A stretch of 64,000 nt of DNA from Flammeovirgaceae bacterium (lineage in GTDB: Bacteria > Bacteroidota > Bacteroidia > Cytophagales > Cyclobacteriaceae): NCBI GenBank assembly GCA_015180985.1, contig CP054185.1, positions 3,285,225-3,349,224 on the forward strand. Reading direction: 5' to 3'. Position numbers and translations under genes: made by a program. Below the pieces are notes generated by a model, which saw only the letters and a list, made by a program, of their open reading frames with translations, made no database searches and was not told where the DNA came from. Below are positions 17,081 to 25,606 of this stretch, one piece after another (positions within the stretch are counted from its first letter, which is position 1; every line of letters starts with the position of its first letter).

Positions 17081-18901
17081 TCAGGCCTTTTGAATCTCGC
17101 TGAGTTTACGGTACAATCCGCTTTGAGCAATCAATTCATCGTGCCGTCCGCGCTCGGCAATATGGCCGTTTTGGATAACAATAATCTCATCGGCATGCTG
17201 AATGGTGCTAAGCCGGTGGGCAATAACAATGCTGGTGCGGTTTTTCATCAGGTTGGTTAAGGCATCCTGTACAAGCCTCTCGGACTCAGAATCCAATGCC
17301 GATGTGGCTTCATCCAGAATTAATATGGGCGGATTTTTTAACACCGCCCGCGCAATGGCTATTCGCTGGCGTTGCCCGCCCGATAGTCTTGAGCCCCGTT
17401 CGCCAATAAAAGTCTGGTATCCGTTTTCGGTGGCCGAAATAAAATCATGTGCATTAGCCACTTTGGCCGCATTTACCACATCTTCTTCTTTTACATTGGG
17501 CATACCAAAGGCAATGTTGTTGAATATGGTGTCGTTAAACAAGATAGATTCCTGGGTTACCACACCAATCAGTTTCCGTAACGATTCCAACTCACAATCG
17601 CGAAGGTCAACACCGTCAAGCAGAACGGATCCTTCTGTTGGATCGTAAAACCGGGGTACCAAATCGGCCAGGGTGGATTTACCTCCTCCCGATGGCCCCA
17701 CCAGAGCAATGGTTTTACCCTTTTCGATTTTGAGTGAAATATTTTTAAGAACAGGTTCCTTTTCGTAAGCAAAACTTACGTTTTTAAATTCGATACAATC
17801 GTTAAAGTCGGCTACCGGCAGCGCCCCGGGTTTATTCTGAATGGCCGGCTCCAAATCCACTACCGCAAAAATCCGCTCGGCTGCAACCGTTCCCTTTTGC
17901 AGGGAGGTAATGCCGTTGGAAAAGTTTTTTGCCGGTTGAATAAGCGAAGCATAAAAGGCAAGAAAACCCATAAATACTTGAGGTTTTAAACCATCCCCGG
18001 CCATCACAAGCTGGCCACCGTAATACATAATTACAGCAACTATAATCACACCAAGAAATTCCGACAAGGGAGAGGATAGTTCGTTCTTTCTTGAGATGGA
18101 CAAATTAACTTTACGGTGATAACTTGTTTCATTATCAATTTTTTTCAGAATGAAATCGCGGGTATTAAACGCTTTAATAACCCGCATACCGCTAAAGGTT
18201 TCATCCAGAATATTAACAATACGGCCCATCGCCTCCTGGCTTTGCTTTGCCTTTCTGCGTAACCGTTTAATAATTTCTGCAACGATGCCGCCAGTAACCG
18301 GAAGCAGAATGAGGGTAAACAGCGTTAGCTTAACCGAGATAACGAAGAGAATAATAAAGTACACGACAATGGTAATCGGCTCTTTTAACACACTCTTTAA
18401 ACTGTTAACAACCGCTGTTTCTACCTCGCTGATGTCGTTGGTGAAGCGTGATATCAAATCGCCCTTACGCTGGTGATTAAAGTACCCGATGTGCAGGCGC
18501 GATACATTCTGAAAAAGATGAACCCGCATACCCTTAACGATATCCACCTTGATGCGGGAAGCTGTCATCCGTTCCATGTACCGAAACATATTGGCCAGGA
18601 AAACGGCCACAACAATAAGAATGCAAACAAAAAGTAATGCGTTGATGCGACCCTCTTCGGCAATAATTTTTGCAAACTGGTATTTAAATAAACCGGTAAC
18701 ATACCCCACCGAAAAGGAAGCTTCGGGCGGGGCGGGTACAGCAGCGGCAACATCCTGGGAAAAGAGCACTTCCAACATGGGCATAATTAACCCGAGGTAA
18801 GAAGCACTGAATAACACACCCAGTATGGAAAACAAAAAAAACTGGATAAGCCGGGGTATAAGATTAGGTGCGTAGTTTAAAATACGGAAGTAAATCTTCA
18901 T
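17081..18901 (-). CDS. msbA: MsbA-type ABC exporter (fused permease and ATPase)
   Basis: 606 residues, half-transporter size. Six transmembrane helices in the first 320 residues, then the nucleotide-binding domain: Walker A GPSGGGKSTL, Q-loop VTQES, signature LSGGQRQRIAIARA, Walker B ILILDEATSALD, and switch His in IVIAHRLSTI. Family function is ATP-driven flipping of lipid A-core or similar lipids across the inner membrane. Its neighbours gmhA and the Wzi-like protein support a lipopolysaccharide role, but other lipid or peptide substrates cannot be excluded. Starts 3 bp after the Wzi-like gene. Confidence 0.9.
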   Translation of the reverse strand: MKIYFRILNYAPNLIPRLIQFFLFSILGVLFSASYLGLIMPMLEVLFSQDVAAAVPAPPEASFSVGYVTGLFKYQFAKIIAEEGRINALLFVCILIVVAVFLANMFRYMERMTASRIKVDIVKGMRVHLFQNVSRLHIGYFNHQRKGDLISRFTNDISEVETAVVNSLKSVLKEPITIVVYFIILFVISVKLTLFTLILLPVTGGIVAEIIKRLRRKAKQSQEAMGRIVNILDETFSGMRVIKAFNTRDFILKKIDNETSYHRKVNLSISRKNELSSPLSEFLGVIIVAVIMYYGGQLVMAGDGLKPQVFMGFLAFYASLIQPAKNFSNGITSLQKGTVAAERIFAVVDLEPAIQNKPGALPVADFNDCIEFKNVSFAYEKEPVLKNISLKIEKGKTIALVGPSGGGKSTLADLVPRFYDPTEGSVLLDGVDLRDCELESLRKLIGVVTQESILFNDTIFNNIAFGMPNVKEEDVVNAAKVANAHDFISATENGYQTFIGERGSRLSGGQRQRIAIARAVLKNPPILILDEATSALDSESERLVQDALTNLMKNRTSIVIAHRLSTIQHADEIIVIQNGHIAERGRHDELIAQSGLYRKLSEIQKA

Positions 18902-18904
18902 GAA

Positions 18905-20617
18905 TCAGAATTCGTACAGGCGTTGCGGGATATTCCAGCGCAAAGCTAACGAAGTTATAGTTGAGTTGTTGTTGTAAAAGGCGAGGTCACACCGGCTTTG
19001 CCGGATTGTTAATTGCAGGTCAATAAACAGGTTATGCTTCAGCATCCACGAAGCCGACAATGATCCGAACGTTATATTATTCTGAAAACCCTGGGCAACA
19101 GAGTTGCCATAGTCTTTATCCGTGGTTCCGTTGTTCCGGGTTGCATTGTCCTTCAGCATATCCCCGCCAAAATTCAGCCCGGTCGAATCCCGTCCGGTTA
19201 TGGTATGAACCAGTTTGCCTACAAGCTGGAGCCGTGGGAATGGCTGATACCGGATGATGCCGGCACCTTCATAAAAATTTGCCCCCAGCGGATGCCCCAA
19301 CGATTGCCGGTAATGCGAGTAGCTGCCATACAAGGTATTGTGGGAGTAGGTGTAGGGCCGCACCAGGTTGGTTTCAACCTGAAAATCAAGATTATCGATG
19401 CCAAATGCATCAATGTATTTGGCTCCGACCTGAATACCAAATTTATTGGCCCACCAGCCGTTACCGTCTTTGATATTATTCAACACAAATTCGTCCAGCA
19501 CAAACTGGCCGTAAAGTTGAACTTCCGGATGAACATTCCATTTAAAATCAAATCCCAGAATTACGTTATCGCTGCTGCCATTTTGTTGTTCAATGGCCCG
19601 ATAAAAAATAACCGGGTTAAGATAATCCAGGCGAAAGGGAGTTGAGCCGGTGGAGTCATCTGCACTAAATACCACGGCTTCAAAAAATCCCAGGTTTAAC
19701 GTTTTACCCACATTAATGCTCAGGTGATGCAAAGCTGTAAACTTTTGCGGGTATCCCCCACTCACTGATTTAAGCCCTCCGGTATCGCCACGCACATCAC
19801 CGGTCATCTGAAAGGTGCTGAAGAAATAATTCAACTTCCACACCTTCACATTGCCTTTTACAAACCAGGCTGGTGGAGAAAAGTCTGAAAAAATCAGCGA
19901 GCGGTATCCGTTACCGATAAAGAAACGGTCATGACCAACCTGCAGGTTAATGTGTCGGGTGGCTTCGAAGGTGATGTAACCCCGCGCCTGCAAAAAATCA
20001 TACCCCTGGTTTTCCTTAAATGTTTTCCAGAATCCTTCATGAGGAATTACCGGATGGCTATTAATTGTATCCGCCACATATTCATTAACATAAGCAGGCA
20101 AACGCATTTGGTTATCCGTCAGGTAACTGTAAAAGCCTACTTTTTTATCAATCATACCACGAACTTCTACCCCGCGGGTATTGGTAAACAGCATGTCGTT
20201 AACGCGCGAATCGCTACCGGCACCCACGTAAAGCACCGGATTCACATGCAGGTCGAAAACGGGTTCATCCACAGCGAAAAAATCCGACTGCTGTTGATAA
20301 AAATGCTTCAGAAAAGGCTTGCGGCTGGCGTTGTTTTCAGGGCGCGACCACTCCCAGTTGTCGTTGTTATAATAATCGCGGTTAAACAGGTCAGCTGTGG
20401 ATGTAAAGCCTTCAAGGTAGGCAATCGTATCCACAAGGGCGGCTATGTCCGACCGCTTATACGGCTTTACCGAAGTGAACACCTGCGGCAGTACCCGGCC
20501 GGTCTTTATTTCGTACCGGTCTATACCGTGGTAATAAGCCTCGTTTAACGGGGCATAGCTGCTCTGGGCAAGAACAGCAAAAGGTGCCAGGAAGGTAAAA
20601 AGCAGGCGTGCAGTCAT
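18905..20617 (-). CDS. Wzi/RemB-like outer-membrane beta-barrel protein
   Basis: About 570 residues. ATG at 20617 gives a signal peptide (MTARLLFTFLAPFAVLAQ); the ATG at 20680 adds 21 residues before it. The mature protein has many barrel-type strands and the segment GNGYRSLIFSDFSPPAWFVK with nearby VGHDRFFIG, which resembles capsule-assembly Wzi proteins and the related Bacteroidota RemB gliding protein. Wzi binds capsular polysaccharide at the cell surface. The family call is by resemblance only. It heads the minus-strand run that includes the MsbA-type exporter and gmhA. Confidence 0.65.
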   Translation of the reverse strand: MTARLLFTFLAPFAVLAQSSYAPLNEAYYHGIDRYEIKTGRVLPQVFTSVKPYKRSDIAALVDTIAYLEGFTSTADLFNRDYYNNDNWEWSRPENNASRKPFLKHFYQQQSDFFAVDEPVFDLHVNPVLYVGAGSDSRVNDMLFTNTRGVEVRGMIDKKVGFYSYLTDNQMRLPAYVNEYVADTINSHPVIPHEGFWKTFKENQGYDFLQARGYITFEATRHINLQVGHDRFFIGNGYRSLIFSDFSPPAWFVKGNVKVWKLNYFFSTFQMTGDVRGDTGGLKSVSGGYPQKFTALHHLSINVGKTLNLGFFEAVVFSADDSTGSTPFRLDYLNPVIFYRAIEQQNGSSDNVILGFDFKWNVHPEVQLYGQFVLDEFVLNNIKDGNGWWANKFGIQVGAKYIDAFGIDNLDFQVETNLVRPYTYSHNTLYGSYSHYRQSLGHPLGANFYEGAGIIRYQPFPRLQLVGKLVHTITGRDSTGLNFGGDMLKDNATRNNGTTDKDYGNSVAQGFQNNITFGSLSASWMLKHNLFIDLQLTIRQSRCDLAFYNNNSTITSLALRWNIPQRLYEF

Positions 20618-20684
20618 TAAAACCAAACGAATCTGAGCAAAATACGCAGGTTCTTCGGTTGTCCCAAAAAAGCAGGGCAATGGC

Positions 20685-20714
20685 TTGAATTTCCTCGATT
20701 TGCGCTTATCTTTG
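20685..20714 (+). promoter_or_regulatory. Bacteroidota-type promoter of rpmE2
   Basis: TTG (20685-20687), a 19 bp spacer, and TATCTTTG (20707-20714). Matches the TTG-N19-TAnnTTTG consensus exactly and lies 33 bp before the rpmE2 ATG. Confidence 0.8.
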
Positions 20715-20747
20715 CAGTCCCTTTTTAAGGAAAACAGTACAAACGCG

Positions 20748-20999
20748 ATGAAAAAGGATATTCACCCAGACTACCAGGAAGTTGTTTTTTACGATACTTC
20801 GAGCGATTATAAGTTTTTGACCCGCTCCACCATCAAATCGAAGGAAAAAATCAAGTGGGAGGACGGCAAAGAGTACCCTCTGGTAAAAATCGAAGTAAGT
20901 TCTGCCTCGCACCCCTTCTTTACCGGCAAAAAGCTGTTTGTTGATACGGCCGGACGGGTGGAGAAATTCCAGAAAAAATACCAAAAGAAATCTTCTTAA
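20748..20999 (+). CDS. rpmE2: 50S ribosomal protein bL31, type B (zinc-independent)
   Basis: 83 residues starting [19 protein letters not shown]. The type B form is shown by length, by the [25 protein letters not shown] segment and by the lack of the CxxC zinc-binding cysteines of type A L31. It is a component of the large ribosomal subunit near the central protuberance. An ATG-less upstream extension of the frame is ignored because the promoter lies there. It has its own promoter and a strong terminator, so it forms a single-gene unit. Confidence 0.95.
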   Translation: MKKDIHPDYQEVVFYDTSSDYKFLTRSTIKSKEKIKWEDGKEYPLVKIEVSSASHPFFTGKKLFVDTAGRVEKFQKKYQKKSS

Positions 21000-21020
21000 T
21001 TACTTCTTCTTATATGCTTA

Positions 21021-21050
21021 AACCCTGACGGCTCCCGTCAGGGTTTTTTA
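21021..21050 (+). terminator. Rho-independent terminator after rpmE2
   Basis: AACCCTGACGG, loop CTC, CCGTCAGGGTT followed by a T tract (TTTTTTATT). The 11 bp stem begins 22 bp after the rpmE2 stop. Confidence 0.93.
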
Positions 21051-21106
21051 TTGGCCGGCTGTGGCAGTTCAACCGATTTTTACAGCCGGAGGTCTATATT
21101 TACTGC

Positions 21107-22294
21107 ATGAACCTGATACTGTTTGATGAACCGGCCATCCGCATCAATCTGCTGCCGTTTACATTTACCCGGCCGGTAGCCAAAATACGTGTTGGAATTT
21201 TAACAATTACCGAAAAATGGGAGCGCCTGCTGAACACGCAGGCTTCATACCTCACCAACGATTACCTCTCACGAAAATTTCCGGTTAGCATTGCCTCTGA
21301 TAACCTGCTCGTTAATGGGGCCGTTTGCCCCGACAACTCACTGCTAACAGCGGTAACCGGACTGAAGGATGGCGAAGGGTTGAAAAAAAATGATATGGTG
21401 CTCGCCTTCCGTTCGGCAAAAGCAACCCCGGAAGCCGTTTCGGTAATTAATTTTAAACCCTATGCACCCGATGCTACCCTGATCGATCAGCCCTGGAAAA
21501 TCTTTCAACACACTGCTGCCGAACTGAGGCGCGACTTCAGCCTGATAACCAGCGGGCGCAAGAGTGAACCCATTACCGATCCGCACACCCGCGTTTACAA
21601 CCAAGCAAACATTTTTTTAGAAAGCGGAGTGCACCTGCGTGCAGCCGTTTTGAATGCCGAGGAGGGGCCTATCTATCTTGGCAAAAACACAGTTATACAG
21701 GAAGGGGCCCTGATTAAAGGACCCTTTTCGCTCGGTGAAGGTTCGCACATAAACATGGGCGCTAAAATGCGTGGCGATACCACCATCGGCCCGTATTGTA
21801 AGGTGGGCGGTGAAATCAGCAACTCCGTTATCTTCGGGTACTCCAACAAGGCACACGATGGGTTCCTCGGTAACTCGGTAATTGGCGAATGGTGTAACCT
21901 GGGTGCCGACACCAACACTTCCAACCTGAAAAACAATTACGAAAACGTAAAGCTATGGAGTTATGCCAAAAGCGGATTTGCCAACACCGGCCTTCAATTT
22001 TGCGGACTGATGATGGGCGACCACAGCAAGTGCGGCATTAATACCATGTTCAACACCGGCACGGTGGTGGGCGTATCGGCCAATATTTTTGGGGATGGAT
22101 TTCCGCGCAACTTTATTCCCTCGTTTGCCTGGGGCGGTGCCAGCGGGTTTACCACGTTTCAACTCGCCAAAGCATTTGAAACGGCTGAAAAAGTGATGGT
22201 TCGAAGGGGTTTGGTGTTGGATGATACCGACAAAGAAATTCTGAAAACCATTTTCAACGACACTGCCATTAACCGCATTTGGGAAAAGAAATGA
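21107..22294 (+). CDS. Alternate Bacteroidota GlmU-family sugar nucleotidyltransferase/acetyltransferase
   Basis: 395 residues. Residues 1-180 resemble the nucleotidyltransferase half of the Bacteroidota GlmU-like family (MNLILFDEPAIRINLLPFTF, TRPVAKIRVGILTITEKWER) but lack the classical LAAGxGTRM loop. Residues 185-370 form a left-handed beta-helix of hexapeptide repeats (IYLGKNTVIQEGALIKGPFS, GDTTIGPYCKVGGEISNSVI, LGNSVIGEWCNLGADTNTSN). The family is proposed to make UDP-N-acetylglucosamine in Bacteroidota; the exact reaction is not proven by sequence. Its position right after rpmE2 is one I associate with this phylum. holB follows with a 4 bp overlap (ATGA). Confidence 0.85.
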   Translation: MNLILFDEPAIRINLLPFTFTRPVAKIRVGILTITEKWERLLNTQASYLTNDYLSRKFPVSIASDNLLVNGAVCPDNSLLTAVTGLKDGEGLKKNDMVLAFRSAKATPEAVSVINFKPYAPDATLIDQPWKIFQHTAAELRRDFSLITSGRKSEPITDPHTRVYNQANIFLESGVHLRAAVLNAEEGPIYLGKNTVIQEGALIKGPFSLGEGSHINMGAKMRGDTTIGPYCKVGGEISNSVIFGYSNKAHDGFLGNSVIGEWCNLGADTNTSNLKNNYENVKLWSYAKSGFANTGLQFCGLMMGDHSKCGINTMFNTGTVVGVSANIFGDGFPRNFIPSFAWGGASGFTTFQLAKAFETAEKVMVRRGLVLDDTDKEILKTIFNDTAINRIWEKK

Positions 22295-23427
22295 AGTTTA
22301 ACTCAATACCCGGCCTGGCCCGCACAAAAAAACTGTTGATAACAGGCATTCAGCATAATCACATGGCCCATGCCCAATTATTTGCCGGCCGCCCTGGTGC
22401 GCTGGTTTTACCGATGGCACTTGCCTATGCCGCTTACCTGCATTGCGAAAACAAAGGCGAAGATGCATGCGGTAGTTGTGCCGCCTGCTCCAAAAGTTTG
22501 AAATACATCCATCCCGATACGCATTTTGTATTTCCGGTAGGAAATATGAAGCGATCAAAAGAAATAAAAGGCTCCGGTGATGACGAGACGTTGAAAGCCG
22601 AACTTCGGAAATTATGGCGCAACTTTTTACTTGAACAACCCTTCGCGATGCCGGATGACTGGACGCTCTACTACGGTGGCGAAGACAAACAGGCCATCAT
22701 CTCCACGGAAGAAAGTCGTGAGATGATAAAAACACTTTCGCTGAAACCCTTCGAAAGTAAATACAAGGTGGTCATCATCTGGTGCCCGGAGTTCATGCAC
22801 ACGGCTGCGGCCAACAGTATATTAAAAGTATTAGAAGAACCCCCGCCTCACACGCACTTTATACTGGCCACGAATGCAAGCGATAAGTTACTCCCCACCA
22901 TTGTTTCGCGTACTCAACGAGTTACCATTCCGTTGCTAACCGATTCGGAGGTTACCGATTACCTCATGCAGCAAGGCATTGAACATAAACGCGCTGCACG
23001 GATTGCCCAACTGGCCGAAGGCGATCCGGGCCTGGCCCTGCAACTACTGGAGAAAGAAGAAGACCGGCATACCCAATTTTTTTTCGATTGGATGGTGGCC
23101 TGCTACCTGAAGAATTATGCCACCCTGCTGGCGATGGCCGAAGAATACCACGAAGCCGATCGGCTCAGGCAGCAGCACCTGCTGCAATACAGCCTGGCCA
23201 TGATGCGCGAAACACTGGTAGCAAAATTTGGAGCACATGAACTTCACCGGGTATCCGATGAAGAACGAAAACGGATTACAAAATTTACGGAGGTAATGAA
23301 CCTGAAAAAAATTGAACGATCAGTTAAACTGATGAATGATGCCGCTTACTACCTGGAACGGAACGGCAGTGCCAAAATGATCTTTCTCGATCTGTCATTG
23401 CAGTTGGCGGAGGTTATCCGTAAGTGA
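22291..23427 (+). CDS. holB: DNA polymerase III subunit delta'
   Basis: About 378 residues. Clamp-loader subunit that helps open and load the beta clamp. ATG at 22291 overlaps the previous stop as ATGA. A four-cysteine zinc module is seen (LHCENKGEDACGSCAACSK), and the AAA+ core includes VVIIWCPEFMHTAAANSILKVLEEPP and ILATNASDKLLPTIVSRTQRV. As usual for delta', the P-loop is degenerate (FAGRPGALVLP instead of GxxGxGK) and the arginine-finger SRC is SRT. Together these argue for delta' and against DnaX. Confidence 0.9.
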   Translation: MKFNSIPGLARTKKLLITGIQHNHMAHAQLFAGRPGALVLPMALAYAAYLHCENKGEDACGSCAACSKSLKYIHPDTHFVFPVGNMKRSKEIKGSGDDETLKAELRKLWRNFLLEQPFAMPDDWTLYYGGEDKQAIISTEESREMIKTLSLKPFESKYKVVIIWCPEFMHTAAANSILKVLEEPPPHTHFILATNASDKLLPTIVSRTQRVTIPLLTDSEVTDYLMQQGIEHKRAARIAQLAEGDPGLALQLLEKEEDRHTQFFFDWMVACYLKNYATLLAMAEEYHEADRLRQQHLLQYSLAMMRETLVAKFGAHELHRVSDEERKRITKFTEVMNLKKIERSVKLMNDAAYYLERNGSAKMIFLDLSLQLAEVIRK

Positions 23428-23463
23428 ATTTAAACTCCTTCGGAGGCATCACAATAAAATCCC

Positions 23464-23471
23464 TATTTTTG
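23464..23471 (+). promoter_or_regulatory. -7 promoter box before the cyclophilin gene
   Basis: TATTTTTG fits TAnnTTTG and lies 22 bp before the ATG at 23494. No TTG at the matching -33 distance is seen, so confidence is moderate. Confidence 0.45.
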
Positions 23472-23493
23472 CGCGCTAACTCGTTGTATCCTT

Positions 23494-24375
23494 ATGAACC
23501 GGATTCTTATAACACTAATTACCCTAATCTTTATCATGACAGGCTGCGCCCAGAATAAGTCAACCGATTATGTAGTTACCATTAAAACCGACTTTGGTAA
23601 CATGGTGGCCATCTTATATGATGAAACCCCAAAACACAAACAAAACTTCATTAAACTGGCCAAAGAAAAATTTTATGACAGCCTGTTGTTTCACCGCGTT
23701 ATACAGGATTTTATGATTCAGGGCGGTGACCCGAACTCAAAAAAAGCCACACCCGGTCAGAACCTCGGTAACGGAGGTCCAGGCTACACCGTTGAGGCGG
23801 AATTCAAACCCCAATACTTTCATGAAAAAGGGGCACTGTCGGCAGCGCGACTGGGCGATAACGTCAATCCTTCAAAAGCCAGCAGCGGCAGCCAGTTTTA
23901 CATTGTTCAGGGCAAGCGCTTTGCCGATGAAGAACTTGTACAACTGGAACAGGGTATGCAGTACCAACGCAAAAACATGGCGCTGCGCGAAGTACTGTTT
24001 ATGCCCGAATATGCCTCGGTGAAGGATATGGTAATACAAAAGCAAACAGCTGGCGATGGCGCCTGGCTCAGCTCATTTTTTGAGAATGCCGATACACTTA
24101 TTGCGCAGGCCAGGAAAAGTTATACCCCCTTTAAATTTTCAGATCAACAAAAACAGGCATACAAAACAACGGGCGGTGCACCGCACCTGGATGGTGAGTA
24201 CACAGTTTTCGGCAAAGTCATCAGCGGGTTGGAGGTAATTGACAAAATTGCGGCTGTAGAAAAAGGCCCGGGCGACCGGCCTGTGAGCGATGTGCGGATG
24301 ATGATTACCGTAGAAGAAATGCCGAAATCAAAAATCGAAAAACTGTACGGATATAAATATCCGGCAAGCAAATAA
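23494..24375 (+). CDS. Cyclophilin-type peptidyl-prolyl isomerase lipoprotein
   Basis: 293 residues. A lipoprotein signal (FIMTGC, Cys18) suggests an envelope location. The cyclophilin fold is clear: FGNMVAILYDETPKHKQNFI, the catalytic Arg in LLFHRVIQDFMIQGGDP, GSQFYIVQGK and GEYTVFGKVISGLEVIDKI. It catalyses cis-trans isomerisation of prolyl bonds during protein folding. Odd feature: about 75 extra residues (YQRKNMALREVLFMPEYASV ... FSDQQKQAYKTTGG) sit between two core strands that are close together in E. coli PpiB. The RmlD-like gene starts 29 bp later on the same strand. Confidence 0.92.
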   Translation: MNRILITLITLIFIMTGCAQNKSTDYVVTIKTDFGNMVAILYDETPKHKQNFIKLAKEKFYDSLLFHRVIQDFMIQGGDPNSKKATPGQNLGNGGPGYTVEAEFKPQYFHEKGALSAARLGDNVNPSKASSGSQFYIVQGKRFADEELVQLEQGMQYQRKNMALREVLFMPEYASVKDMVIQKQTAGDGAWLSSFFENADTLIAQARKSYTPFKFSDQQKQAYKTTGGAPHLDGEYTVFGKVISGLEVIDKIAAVEKGPGDRPVSDVRMMITVEEMPKSKIEKLYGYKYPASK

Positions 24376-24404
24376 ACACCTGATACCGCCCCTGCGGCTA
24401 ACCC

Positions 24405-25301
24405 ATGAAAATACTGGTAACCGGCTGTAACGGTTTACTTGGCCAGAAGCTGGTAAAAAAGCTATGCAGCGATAATGCATTCAAGGTAATAGCAACAGCA
24501 CGTGCAGCGGGTAATGCCTTGCCGGCTGATACACCTTTTTATCAACTGGATATTACCCGTCCGGCTCAGGTTAACGAAGTAATTACCGGAACCCGGCCGG
24601 ATATCGTTATTAACACGGCTGCCGCAACCAACGTTGACTGGTGCGAACAAAACCAGGAGGCCTGCACGCTGGTCAATACTACTGCAGTACAATACCTGGT
24701 TGAAGCCTGCAACAAAACCGGATCGCACTTTATCCAGCTTTCAACCGATTTTATTTTTGATGGAACAAAAGCGTTGTTAACCGAAGAAGATAAGCCCGGA
24801 CCGATTAATCATTACGGCTTGACAAAACTGCAGGCCGAACAACATATTCAAAGGCAATCCGCTTCCTGGTGTATTATCCGCACAGTAATTGTTTACGGTG
24901 TGGCCTCGGGCATTAATCGGTCTAACATTGTTTTGTGGGTTAAAAGCAGTCTCGAAGCCGGTAACCCCATCCGGGTAGTAAATGATCAGTGGCGTACTCC
25001 TACCCTTGCCGAAGACTTAGCCCTTGGTTGTTATCTGGCGGCTAAAAAGAAAGCCACCGGCATTTTCCATATTTCCGGTAAAGATTTTCTAACACCCTAT
25101 GACATTGCGATCCGGACGGCCGATTTCTTTGGATTGAATAAATCATTAATCTCCCCAACAACTTCGGAAGTATTTCAACAGCCGGCACGCAGACCGCTGA
25201 AGACCGGCTTTTCGATTGAAAAGGCAAACCGTAGGCTGGGGTATTCACCACACTCATTTGAACAAGGGCTTGCAATAATTAAAACCCAATTGCAATCCTG
25301 A
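24405..25301 (+). CDS. RmlD-like dTDP-4-dehydrorhamnose reductase family protein
   Basis: 298 residues, extended short-chain dehydrogenase of the RmlD subgroup. NAD(P)-binding motif TGCNGLLGQKL (6-16), the DITRP...PDIVINTAAATNVDWCE block typical of RmlD, the STDFIFDG strand and the catalytic Tyr137-x3-Lys141 (YGLTK). RmlD reduces dTDP-4-keto-rhamnose to dTDP-rhamnose, but no rmlA, rmlB or rmlC is nearby, so a different sugar-nucleotide or small-molecule substrate is possible. MatB-like (methionine adenosyltransferase beta) relatives share this fold. Confidence 0.82.
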   Translation: MKILVTGCNGLLGQKLVKKLCSDNAFKVIATARAAGNALPADTPFYQLDITRPAQVNEVITGTRPDIVINTAAATNVDWCEQNQEACTLVNTTAVQYLVEACNKTGSHFIQLSTDFIFDGTKALLTEEDKPGPINHYGLTKLQAEQHIQRQSASWCIIRTVIVYGVASGINRSNIVLWVKSSLEAGNPIRVVNDQWRTPTLAEDLALGCYLAAKKKATGIFHISGKDFLTPYDIAIRTADFFGLNKSLISPTTSEVFQQPARRPLKTGFSIEKANRRLGYSPHSFEQGLAIIKTQLQS

Positions 25302-25365
25302 AATTATTCTTCACACTTATTTAAACGATAGTCCGGAATCATACCTAAAGATTTATTCTTTTTCA

Positions 25366-25461
25366 GTATGTTCAGACAACGCCTTGGCCAATCTTTGGTC
25401 TGGCAGTGGCATGTGTGGATTGGGCACAGCGTTGGATGAACATACGGGGCCATGCGGCCCC
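25366..25461. ncRNA. Candidate structured RNA in a 305 bp intergenic region
   Basis: The gap 25302-25606 has no gene. It contains nested complementary arms: GTATGTTCA (25366) with TGAACATAC (25437), a symmetric GA/GA internal loop, CAACGC (25377) with GCGTTG (25429), and CCAATC (25388) with GATTGG (25418) around a 24 base terminal region. Directly after comes GGGGCC-ATGC-GGCCCC (25446-25461). The 9+6+6 bp stack is hard to explain by chance. Size and shape would fit a 6S-like regulatory RNA or a leader element, but no known conserved primary motif (SRP, RNase P, tmRNA) was seen. Strand cannot be decided. Confidence 0.55.
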
Positions 25462-25503
25462 GGAGCCTAATCACTTGAACCGTCTACGAATATCATATTT
25501 AGG

Positions 25504-25511
25504 TAAGTTTG
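25504..25511 (+). promoter_or_regulatory. -7 promoter box before the SNF transporter gene
   Basis: TAAGTTTG fits the TAnnTTTG consensus, 95 bp before the ATG at 25607 and downstream of the candidate structured RNA. No -33 TTG at 19 bp. Confidence 0.4.
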
Positions 25512-25606
25512 CGGATTATCAGACTTATTTATGATGTTATCAAAGGCTGGTTTGACTTTCTGAAATATTTTCCAATCTTGGCGCCCGTTAACAAAAACTT
25601 AAAATT

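Noticed and set aside
19931-20548. 205 codon open frame on the plus strand
   Set aside because: Lies entirely antisense to the Wzi-like gene, has no signal or domain, and mirrors its codon pattern.
22291-23427. DnaX (gamma/tau) instead of delta'
   Set aside because: The P-loop is degenerate, the arginine-finger motif is SRT, and length and C-terminus fit delta'.
25366-25461. SRP RNA, RNase P RNA or tmRNA
   Set aside because: None of the conserved primary motifs of these RNAs was found in the region.
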